Assembly (NCBI GenBank): GCA_013398275.1
Contig: VZSE01005940.1
Location: 520,930 to 584,929 of the forward strand
Length of the DNA: 64,000 nucleotides
Direction: 5' to 3'
Source: Promerops cafer
Lineage: Eukaryota > Chordata > Aves > Passeriformes > Nectariniidae
Below the pieces are notes generated by a model. The model was not told where the DNA came from. It did no database searches and saw only the letters and a list, made by a program, of their open reading frames with translations. Both the position numbers and the translations under genes were made by a program. This document shows positions 54,046 to 64,000 of the stretch, one piece after another; positions within the stretch are counted from its first letter, which is position 1, and each line of letters opens with the position of its first letter.

Positions 54046-56697
54046 GAAGCTTAAAGGGAAATGCTTCCTCAAGGGGCAAGGCAGAAGCTGAGTGGACACC
54101 AACTTTATTAGAAATCTGTGTCAACTGATGAAAGCTGAGAAGTTTGGATTCCTTCTGACATGAAATGGGTTCGTGCTTTCTCTTGCTCATGGAGATGCTG
54201 GAGAGTATTTCAGCAGAGGTGCATTTGCTCAAGAGAAACACTCAAGGATGTACTGCTCTGCTGAGTTTAAGTCCTTAAATTATAGCTTTAACTGCTGCTG
54301 GAACACACAGGAACATTTGACTCTTTGTTAGTATTGCATATCAGCTAAGCGTTTTGCTGGGAGTGGAGGCAAAGATATCTCTTGTGCCACCACAGGTACA
54401 TTGTAATCACTGGCACGCTGTGTTCAGGTAAATGGGAGAAAAAGTACATGGGATTAATCATCTGAGAACAGGGTGGTTCTTCCAAGTTCTCTGGTAAGAC
54501 TTCACAGCTTTTTTCCCCTGTTTTGGAACAGTGGCTTTGCAGTGGTTTAGTTTGCTCTTTATATTGGATAGTGTTGCAGGCTTCAGTAAAGGTTTGAGGC
54601 AATGCAGTGGTGGTATATGTGCTCCAAGCAAGAGATGGGGTTTTTTCCCGCTTTAAAAACCTTACATTAAAGAGATTTGTCCAGGAGTACTCTACAAAAG
54701 GATATTCTCCTGCTTTTCTTTTTATTGCTTCGTTCATACTAGATGTCCTGCATTGTTTAGTTTGGTTTTTTAATATCACTTCAGGAATATTTTTCCCCTG
54801 GTGCATTACCTCCTTTATTCAAGCCTATTCATTCTCCTGTTTGCTTCTCCATGTTGTACCTCTTTTTTAGGTTTTCTGTGTTTACTGTTCTTGGTATCTA
54901 TAGCTGCAATATAGTCCATGACTCCTCATTTTCTGCTGGCAGTTCCTTTGATGCCTTGGTTTTCAATGCTGAACCCTCTTTTCTGAATCCTGTGGTCTTC
55001 AGAGTGTATTTATCTGGACACAGAAGCATGTAGTAGGCTTTTTGCCTCCAGCCAATTGATAAATTATAGTTGAAATAAAGTAATAATAGGCCAGTGGATG
55101 GAAAAAGTTCTAGTAAAAAGCACTGCCTATGCTTTCACTCTATTTTCACTGTGATTTTCCTAGAAAATTGGAGGTCTAAAACTATATAGTGAGAAAACAT
55201 CCTTTGCTCTTCCTCCTTGCAACTTTACCAGGTGAAAGGAACCTGTAAAAAATGCACACGTGTCTGTACTCTATAGTGGAATATATGAATTGAAACTTGT
55301 ATTTGTAAAAAAACTTGGAAAACCAGTGGGATAGTAATAACTGAGTTCTTTATGGCCTTGTTTTACTGTTTTCAGCTTTGGAACATGGATATGGTGATGG
55401 GGGACGTGCGTCCTTTTAAATTTAAATTCCTTCAATTCCTAATGCTAATACGTTTTCTTAAAATCTTTTCCATAAAATAAAAAGTAACATGTACAGTAGG
55501 ATCTATTTGTGATCAGGATTTATAGTGCTAGGAGCTAATAGAAATATTGTCATTAAATGGAATAATTAATGTTCTTTAGAATGTGTACTTTTCATCATAG
55601 TTTGAACAACTGACTTAATTATGGGTTCTGGAAGATATTTGATTAATTTATTCTTCTTGTGAGGCTGAATTTCACTTGGAGAAATTAATGAGGCTTTAAG
55701 AAAGTTTTAGATGTCTGTAATGCACCTTGAATTAACTCCTTTAATGCCGGGAGGCCAAAATCCTGCAATGGGAGAAGAGTGTAGGTGGCCCTCGCGAGGC
55801 TGCTGCTGTCCCCTGAGGGTGATGAAGCCCCGTGCCAGCACCTCCCCACCATATCAGCCCTGATAACACAGAGAGCAAAGGACCAGTCTGGACTTTCACT
55901 GACCTGTTTTACCAGTTGGAAGGAATAGGGAAATCTGGCTTAAACAGCTCCTTTTCCTGCACTAATGTGCTGGGAAAGATGAGAACGCAAAGTGGTTTAA
56001 GAATGAGAGTTGAGCCTTGTGATGCATCCCTAAGACGTGTTGGAGGTTTCAGTCAAAAGGTTAATTTAAGGCAACTGTGAAGTTGAATTTTACTGTCTGT
56101 CTTGCACTCTTAGGGGGAGAAATTAGTTTAGCATTAGATTCTGGGGGATGAAATGCGAGATCAGACCTTCTGCAGTTGACCTCTGCTCAACTGTTTTCAG
56201 CAGTAGACAGTTTTATTAGAATCTAACAAGCAGCAATGTTTGTACAAAGACTTGGATACATATGGAATTCTGGAGGAAATGGACTGTTCCCCTTGCAAAT
56301 GCCTGGGGAAGAGAGGGGCTTGAGGTGAGAAAAAGTAAGGGGTCCGTGTTCGTTGCATCTTGTGATTGTTGTCCCAGGTGCCACACCACTCATCATGCTT
56401 TAAAGTGATCCTAAGCATTAATTTAATTGTGTTTGCAATTTGAAACTGTGATTAGTCTTCAGTGTTGGAGTAGGGTAGGTGAGCAGGCCCTGGAGAGAGG
56501 TGTTTACTGCGAGTGTCACTTAGTAAAAGTAGATGACAACAAATTAGGGTCAGGATGTGTCAGAATGCTCATTTTTGGTGACTTCTCCTTATAGAGAGTT
56601 TCTCAGAGAAAGCTGAGGAAGCCTGTTTGGCTGGCAACAATTTTTGCTGGTGTGTCACAAAAGTACCTTCCCTATTTCTTTTATACTGTGTGCCATT

Positions 56698-56734
56698 TAT
56701 ATATATATATAAATATATAAAAATACATATATAT
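56698..56734. repeat. TA microsatellite, interrupted
   Basis: TA dinucleotide runs broken by AA and by a single C. Likely length-variable. Confidence 0.75.
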
Positions 56735-59700
56735 CTTATAAGTGTGCCTCATGATTCTTCTCCTCCTTTTGGGACAGACTATTTGAAAGGGCACAGCTTT
56801 GAGACATTCAAGGTTCATAATTGCAAATTAGCATCCATCTTTATGCACAGAGTTTTATTTTTATCACTAAGGAAAATGTGATTATGTGACATGAAATCTC
56901 AGGATTATACTGTAACACTCTGGATGCTGTAAGTAATTTTAAGAATAGTTAAAGCAAAGAAATCTACTATGTATGTATAGTTTTACACTCAAATTAGAAT
57001 TGAAAAAATGCAGTAATGTCATAAAAACCATACTATTACTGTGGGAGAACCTTGCTTACACATTTGTTACAGTGTTTTGTCTTGTTCAAAAACTTAATGC
57101 TTACATCAAAAAGGACAGCAAACTTTTTTATGTAAAGGGAGACATTATTGTTTACTAATAGTGGGTGTGACTTAAAATCCTGGATCCAAGTCTCAGATTT
57201 TGGAAACAAAAACTTTTGGTCATTGAACTATTTTAAATTTAAATGGTAGTAAATTAGATAGTAAACAAGATGTAGGTGAACTGTAGGCTCCATGGTAACT
57301 AAGAATACTGCAAAAATTTAATGAGGACCAGCTAGAGCATTAGCCAAGCTGTTTTTAATATAACACTGGAAATTCCAGAAGATACCAAGGTCAACCTTCC
57401 AAGAGTAAATCAGCATGGAATACACTTCTTCCTGCACCAGGAAGGGCTCGCCAGCAAGGACTTAGATCAGAAGGTGACTGTGCAGCAGCAGGTGATGGTG
57501 TAGCAAAAGTATAGCATGTAAATTTTTGGTTTTCAGACTAATTTTTTTAAATTGCTAGATTTGGAAAGAGTTCATAAGAGTCAAATATTTGGACACAACA
57601 TATAGGAATTAAAATGTGTCTGATAGCAGTCATCTGTTAATTGTCCAGTTACCAGAAAGCACAGTGAAAGTGAATATTTTAGATGGTAAGTCTGTTTTGG
57701 GCTCTAAGCTCTAAGTTCTTTCACCCAAAATATTGGTGTTCTGTCATTATTTTGAGCAGTCCTAGGACTATGCCAAGTTGTGCAGGGTGGAGGTGGCTGT
57801 GCTGCTCTCAGCTGATGGCTTTCTCAGAGCTGGCATTCTGGTGAATCACCTCTGTGTTGGGTGCTGTCTGCTCCCACAGTGTCTGGCTGGAGGACTCCCA
57901 CCTGTCCTGCAGGATCATTTCCGACCCCTTTACACCCCTGAACTGATCATACTCTGGCCCTAGATCCTTCTGACTTGAGTCTCGCAAGTTGTCTGTGATG
58001 TGCCAGGCCAAAAGTAGCTGAGAAAATTGTCAACGTTCAGTGCTTTAGGATAAATAATGATTTGTTCTTTGTTTTACTGAAAAGAGTAGGTATTTTTAGC
58101 ATTTTCACTCTCCCAGAAAATTAGGTTGCATACAGCTGAATTTTCTAAGCAGTTATGCAAACTTGTGAGAGAGATTGGCCTTACTAATACTGATCAAGTA
58201 ACGAAGCAAGACAAATACTATTTTTTTAGGATTTCTCAGGTTTTGGAGACATTGCAGAAATGCTAATCTGACCATCCTCCAGCAAGTGTTGTGCAGTTCC
58301 AAAGAGCAGAAGGGTTTTAGGCACAAGTTTCAGGGAACAGCAGGAAACAGAGCTTTATTTGGCTGAAGGGACAATGAGAGTCCAGCTGGGTCAGGTGGGA
58401 AGGAGAGGGACTGACTCCTCCTGGATTCTGAGGGACAGCTTGGTGGTGGCTTGTGCTAGAACTGGGACAGAAACCTGAGCCTTGCTGCTCCTCTGCTGAG
58501 TTCTGGTTCTCTCTGAGCTCTAAATCTCTGCTTCACTGATGAGGAACCTACATTAGATACGTAAGGCACATGTGAACTCCCGTGTATTGTCTTGATACTA
58601 AAACCCACTGGATTGATATAATCACACCAGTCACAGATAAGTTAGGGTCATGATTTACTTCAGATGATTCCATGAACCTTTTGTTCATCTGCACACATAA
58701 TTGAAAGCCAGGCCCCTTTGTAAATGACATTTTAAAGAGTCTGACATTTAGTCAAGGTGACCACCAGCTGGTAATTTTTGGAAAAATCAATAATGCAAAT
58801 AGTCCTCTGTTAGGAGAAATACCACTGTGAGGTAATTTTTAGAATAAGGCTCATTCTACTTGCCTCACTGTCCCCCCTACCTTTGCAAAAAGAGAAAAAC
58901 TCCCTGCTTTAATTACTCTATGTGCTGTGTGACACTGCACTGACTGCTTGCATAGGCAGTCTACCAGTAAGAGCTGTTATTTGGCTGTGTTAATGCAGGG
59001 GGGCAGTCTGGTTTTAAGCTTGCATGCTTGTCTTTTGTTAGCAGCAAAGCTGTCAGGATAATAAATGGAAGCAAGGCTGATGATTTTGAAATATATGGTC
59101 TGAATCATGTATCAGCAGGCATTCTGGTAATATAGTTATGCTGTTTTAACAAGACAGTCTTCAGTCTAGCAAAGGAAGATATGTTGATTTTGTTTCCAAA
59201 AGTTAAAGCCTAGATAAAACAATAATTAATCAAGGAAGAAGATTTAAAAAAGACTACAGAGTGTATAAATCTTGATCTTCAAATAGATGTCATGCTTGAA
59301 TTTCAGTTTGTATTTTTGTAATAACATATTTTAATGCCACTACAATGTTAAGCATAAGTTTGTTCTACACCATCTATAGGAAGCCCCTGTCTGAAAGGAA
59401 GGAAGCTTTTACAGACTCACGTGAGGCAATGCATCTGTGCTAAGTTCTTTAGCAGCATCTGACAGTTCCAGTCATGGTGAAGAAATGTGGAGCTGAGAAT
59501 GACAGACTACACTGAGGATGAAGCCAAAACATATAGGAAATACTGTCTATTGTCTCAGGCTCCATTAAGAGCAGCACTGTAAAAGGATGAAACATCACAT
59601 TTAATATATGTGCAGTTACAGTGCATGCTGCAATATAGGTAGCAGAAGAGATTTGTGCAGGAAGATGCCCTGTAGGATGCCCACCTTTTCTGAGAGGTGA

Positions 59701-59994
59701 ATAAAATGGAACTTTATCAAAACCAAGAGATTCCACAGGTGTCATGGAAAGACAGAAAGCAGCTCCCCAAACACATGCTCTGTCCTGATCACCAGGGGAG
59801 CACATTGGCTGGCTTTGCAGGCTAGTGGGCAGTGCCTTCCTGCAGGTCTCCTGTCACAGGGGGAGAGCTTGTCCCACCACTGCCTGCAAACTTATTCCTG
59901 TCCATGGGAATGGATCCGGCCATCGTACGGCTCTGTGTCCACGAACACACATCACAAAATGAAACACAGAACTGGTCCTAACCATTTCTTGGCT

Positions 59995-60063
59995 GTTTTT
60001 TTTTCATTGTTGGTTTTATTTCTTGTTCTTTGTTTGGGTTTTATTTGTTGGGGGTTTTTTTTA
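59995..60063. repeat. T/G-rich low-complexity tract
   Basis: About 70 bases of T runs broken by G, almost free of A and C, including GGGGG followed by T8. It might be a decayed minus-strand tail, but no element body is recognisable. Confidence 0.6.
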
Positions 60064-61661
60064 CATCTATGTAGTGCCAAAAAGGTTTCACAACGGCCCT
60101 GATTTTGGCATCTCTTTTTCTGGAAGTCATGAAGACAGGAAGCTTGTTTTTTTTGCAAACTGCTGCTACTCAGAAAAAAGAAATCTGACATTAACATCTG
60201 ATGTCTGATCTCGAAGAATGAGAGAAATCATATAAATATTCACTGTAAAGTTATAGTACCTGGGTTCACTGTGTTGGATGATCACACTCTTGCATGAGCA
60301 TGTTTTCTTCTATTTGGAGATACTAAGATACATATAAAAATAGTAAACGGTCAAGTAATCTCTTAGCACAGCAGGCAGACTCTCACATGTTAAAGTGGAG
60401 TTTCAGGACCTGCTTACATTGTCCTGGCTCATGTAAGCCAGAAGAAAAAGTCATTTGACCAGACTTTGCCATGGCAGGACCAACAGCCTGCTCAAGTTCA
60501 CAAATGTCTTCTGGGGAGTCTGTTCACCTCTCAGAATTGGATTGGGAAAGATAGAATATGACTTCCTCAGTAGATGGACACCCTGGAGGTGGTTCAGCTT
60601 GTCACACCAGATAAGACGTGTCCTTTGCCTTTGTATTAAAGTTCATCTATATTTATTTGACTCAGATAAAATTAGACAAGGAAAGTTTTAAAAAACACAC
60701 CGAACTCAAATAACTCAGCCTAAATGAAAAGCTCTGTCATGTGCCACAGTGGATAACAATATTTGATATCCATGTCAAAATCTTTATTTTGAAATTCCCA
60801 AAGAAAATGTCATGAGTATAAATGCAGTGGTAAAGGCAGTAAGTTTATTTTCCTATAGTCTTTAGTATAGCAGTAGTCACACTGCTCTGGTTCTGTGATA
60901 GCCTCTAAATAGTTGATGGTAATTCCCTGTTTATTGAAAAGCAAAAGTGAGCCTTGTGGTTACTACTTTTCCCTTCTCATTTTATATTTATACCAACAAT
61001 GTTTAGGAGCTGAGGAGTCCAGTAAGAGTTTTGAATAGTACAGTCTTGTTTCTTTTTCTACCATAAAATGGCAAATACCTTTCTCTAAGCATCCTGTAGA
61101 TTTAATAATCTTTTTCTTAACACCTGTGTCCTGGCTTAGATCAATGTATGCTGATTTCTGCATTCCTTTAGCAAGCTTTTGTCTTTCCCAAGGTTCTTTT
61201 TCACTGTGAATTGGAGTTCAGCAAGTGCATTCTGGTGTCTGACATTTCTGTGAGCAGAGGTTTATTGCACCAGTTGCCTCTTCTCTTCAACATTAGTGGC
61301 ACCAGCTGGAGTCAGGCTGCTCTTTGGTCTCTGTCCCCATATCTGGTTTTCCTCACGTTTCATTTGTGCATGTAGGTGTCACAGTGAACAGTTAATGCTA
61401 ACACAACAGTAAGTACTAACACCTGCTGGTGCTCATACAGATTTTACACCACATGTCCAGCTGCATGCAGTTTTAAATGAAAAATACCCAGTACATGATG
61501 ATTAATGATATGCATAGGAACAGTTCTTATATTCCTTGAAGAACAGTTGAGTGAGAGAAAAGCCTTTGTGGCTTTTGGGGTGAACAAAGCCGTTTTCATC
61601 AATAATATGATACTTGTGCCACCCCTTCTGATAGCTGGGTATGGACACCTCTATAAAGAAT

Positions 61662-61710
61662 AATGATTGGATGATGCCCATCAGCCCAAACCATTCTATG
61701 TTTCTGTGAT
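61662..61710 (+). mobile_element. CR1 LINE, 3'-end fragment (+ strand)
   Basis: Matches the extreme 3' end of the avian CR1 retrotransposon in sense orientation: a TGGATGAT block, then CCCAAACCATTCTATG, then the second copy of the 8-base terminal repeat (TTTCTGTG). Only about 50 bases remain, with an eroded segment where the GGTCCCTTCCA block would be. This fits the severe 5' truncation typical of CR1. No coding part survives. Confidence 0.8.
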
Positions 61711-63123
61711 GAAGTGCAATTTGCTGTGCAATCTTCAGTGTCCTTTCTAAACACAGAGCTGAGGGCTATTGGGAGGTAGATTGTTTACTGAACCTTTTCT
61801 CCTCAGCACTGTGTAATTATTTTTCCATTGGCACTTTCAGTCACAAACTGCTATGTTTTGTGGTGCTCTGTCACCAGAAGGATCAGCCCTCCTCCAGAAA
61901 GCCTGATGTGAATGAAAGTGATTACTATTTCCTAGAATATTTTGCAGACAAAAGAAAATATAATTGCTTCAGACTGGAAAGTTAACCATAACAAATGTTG
62001 TCATCTTTTATCAATGATAACAACAGGTGAAATAAAGTAGGATAGGAAGAATTTTCTTGAGATTATGCAGGGTGTGTTGTAATTGTCTGTGACAGCTGAA
62101 CCCGAGGCTGGTCCTGACCCTTTTAAAATCTATTTATTCTTAGGAGACTAGAACATAAAAGCCATGACTTTCCCAAAGTGGTACCACGTGCTTTGGGACA
62201 GTCTGGTTTTGTTTGCCTTGTCTCATGAATAAATTTTCATCGTGAAATAGCTCTATCAGTTCAAATGCAAACATTTATTTGCTGATGATCTAGTCTACTG
62301 CTATATAAAATTCAACTCATATTAGTCTGCAGATGAAATATATTTATATGCTAAAAAATTATGGTCACATAGAGATATTGTATAAAAAGGGCTATTTTTT
62401 ATGCTTTTCTAAGGGTAGCTGGGTGATGTGGACGAGATGATTTATGAGCTTGCTGCACTAAGCAGTGGCTTGAAGGCTTAAGAGACTAAATAATGCATAC
62501 AGAATGCAAAATATTTATTTGAGGGGAGAAAGATAAGAAATTACTTCGAGTTTTTATGTTACTTCCAGTAACACAGTAGTCTTGCATCATAGATTACTCT
62601 CTTTTACTAACTTGTCAAATGTATAAATTAAAGAAACAGCTGGAGAAATTCCACAGCAATATTAGAGTGCTTTCTTTCATTCTCTCTTACTAAAAAGCAT
62701 CTGTGTAAGTTTTTGGATTCTTAATGGGATAGCTGAAGTTTTATGCAGCTGTCTTGTTTAGCCTCTATTTCTATTAGGCAAATACCAGATGTTCTAGATA
62801 CCAACCACCTCTTGTGGACTCAATCAGTGTTGTATTTTCATTTCTGAAATAATTTTCTGTATTCCTAATTCCTTGACTTCTTAGATGAACATTTTTGCCC
62901 TGTCAGCAACTTTCTGGAAATGGAAAATATTTAAGATGTTATTTTGCTTACATCATTTTCGCCATCAGTGTTATGCTTAATTAGAGATCATGGAAACAAT
63001 GTTTGTCACAATCTATGGTGTCCTTTTGATGGACTTTTACATTGCTTTTCAATTTCTGCATATTTCTGATTACTGCAAGCAAAACCCTCATGATTTGATG
63101 GTCTTTTCATTTTCCAATCGGTT
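61711..63123. other. AT-rich stretch between two CR1 tails
   Basis: Nothing recognisable as a gene or repeat. The two flanking CR1 fragments are in opposite orientation and differ in decay, so they look like independent insertions and not the ends of one element. Confidence 0.55.
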
Positions 63124-63200
63124 TCACAGAATCACAGAATGATTTGGTTGGGAAGGGACCTTTAAATATCATCTCATTCCAGCTTCCCAGACAGTGCATA
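63124..63200 (-). mobile_element. CR1 LINE, 3'-end fragment (- strand)
   Basis: Reverse complement of a CR1 3' end: two TCACAGAA terminal-repeat units at 63124-63139, then the GGTTGGGAAGGGACCTTTAAA block and the ATCATCT block. Similarity fades after about 63190. It is severely 5'-truncated, like most CR1 copies, and has no coding part. It is better preserved than the + strand copy 1.4 kb away. This is the clearest avian signature in the window; crocodilians and turtles also carry CR1, so it favours a bird without excluding other sauropsids. Confidence 0.92.
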
Positions 63201-64000
63201 ACTTTTGTTACCACCATAATGCTCATGGTCTTTAGAGACACAGTTTATTAAACTCATTGGCCAAAAGACCTGCAAGCTTTATTACAGGCAGTATTTTAGG
63301 TGTTGAAGGGGGAATGTAAATTTAAGAAAATTTAATGTTGCTCCATAGCCATTATTTAAAACAAAAAATTACTTTTACACTGGTTTAAGTTTTCTTCTTC
63401 AGAAATCAAAAATGAGAACTAGTGTATATATAATAGTAGTAGTATGAGTAAAAAATACATTAATCTGTAAATATCTTAAATATACATTTAGACTTTTCCT
63501 TCATATCTTTTTGGGATCTCATGAGATGCTATACTATGCACAAGATTTTAAACAGACCATTTGTGTTAAATGGGATAATACTGAGTGGGGGACATACATA
63601 GCATTTTAGGTAACCTACTCAGGAATTTCTGGTATTTATGTTCAGTCAAAATTCTCAAATTTTTCAGTGAAAAGCTCAGAATTTCACAATCAGTCTTACC
63701 AGAGTACAGTGCCAAACAGAAGTTTCAATCTCCTATGGAGCAGTTAGAAAACTTTCTTTTAGATTTCGTGTCCAATGTTACTGAAATCAGAGGCACTAGA
63801 ATTTATAGCATTCAGATTTGGGGGCCAAGCCCTGCTTTACCTTCCCCTTTTTATCAGGTGAATAATGTCCAAGATGATATACAGCTTTCTCTCCATTAAA
63901 TTAGCTTTTCATAACTGTGAGGGGCTGGAATGTTGTTTCAACATCCCTGCCAGAGTGGCTTATCCCACTGCAGTGTTGTGTTACCTACAGAACACTCAGA
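63201..64000. other. AT-rich stretch at the window end
   Basis: An open frame of about 104 codons on the + strand (63585-63899) has no recognisable domain, is crossed by no convincing splice signals, and is of a length expected by chance. Otherwise nothing is recognised. Confidence 0.5.

Larger units (their letters stand above)
42396..61661. other. AT-rich non-coding stretch, no gene recognised
   Basis: No supported gene. It holds the window's longest open frame (54345-54806, minus strand), which I judge to be chance. It also has several simple repeats, a pair of TTACGCA motifs at 43045 and 43082, and a somewhat GC-richer patch at 55740-56080 with a CTCGCGAG palindrome. Short GC-richer patches at 44640-44900, 49570-49740, 57770-57970 and 58360-58540 show no family I recognise and could be old repeats. 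Confidence 0.55.

Noticed and set aside
54345..54806. Longest open frame (153 codons, minus strand) as a protein-coding gene
   Set aside because: No recognisable domain, no clear promoter or splice context, and a frame this long is expected about once by chance in 64 kb of such AT-rich DNA read in six frames.
1..64000. CRISPR array, operon, phage or other prokaryotic system
   Set aside because: No regularly spaced direct repeats, no tightly packed long ORFs and no ribosome-binding-site pattern. Base composition, CR1 and LTR content are those of a vertebrate chromosome.

Overview
This is AT-rich vertebrate nuclear DNA, most likely from a bird. The avian call rests on two 3'-tail fragments of a CR1 LINE (61662-61710 on + and 63124-63200 on -), each carrying the 8-bp ATTCTRTG-type terminal repeats. 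It also rests on a solo endogenous-retrovirus LTR of a family I recognise from bird genomes (16794-17304, - strand). Repeats are sparse, intergenic sequence is short on CpG, and homopolymer runs are short, all of which fits a bird macrochromosome. I cannot name the species or the locus.

I find no protein-coding gene that I can support. The open frames are short (longest about 153 codons), occur at about the number expected by chance in 64 kb of AT-rich DNA, overlap on both strands, and resemble no family I recognise. The window therefore reads as intergenic DNA, or as the inside of one or more very long introns.

Layout. 1-13348: AT-rich non-coding DNA with a few homopolymers. 13349-13850: a sharply bounded CpG island, the strongest functional signal here and probably a promoter / first-exon region, with consensus-like splice donors on both strands. 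13851-16793: AT-rich. 16794-17304: solo LTR. 17305-27828: AT-rich, with an exon-like open stretch at 25369-25502 and a small GC-rich pocket at 27296-27520. 27829-27901: tandem homeodomain-type sites followed by a perfect MEF2-type site, a candidate enhancer. 27902-61661: AT-rich, with a perfect 12-bp inverted repeat at 42348-42391, several simple repeats, and a CTCGCGAG palindrome near 55790. 61662-63200: the two CR1 tails in opposite orientation. 63201-64000: nothing recognisable.

No operon-like or multi-gene system is visible. The best leads are the isolated CpG island and the candidate regulatory cluster near 27.85 kb. Both need comparative alignment or transcript data, which I could not run.
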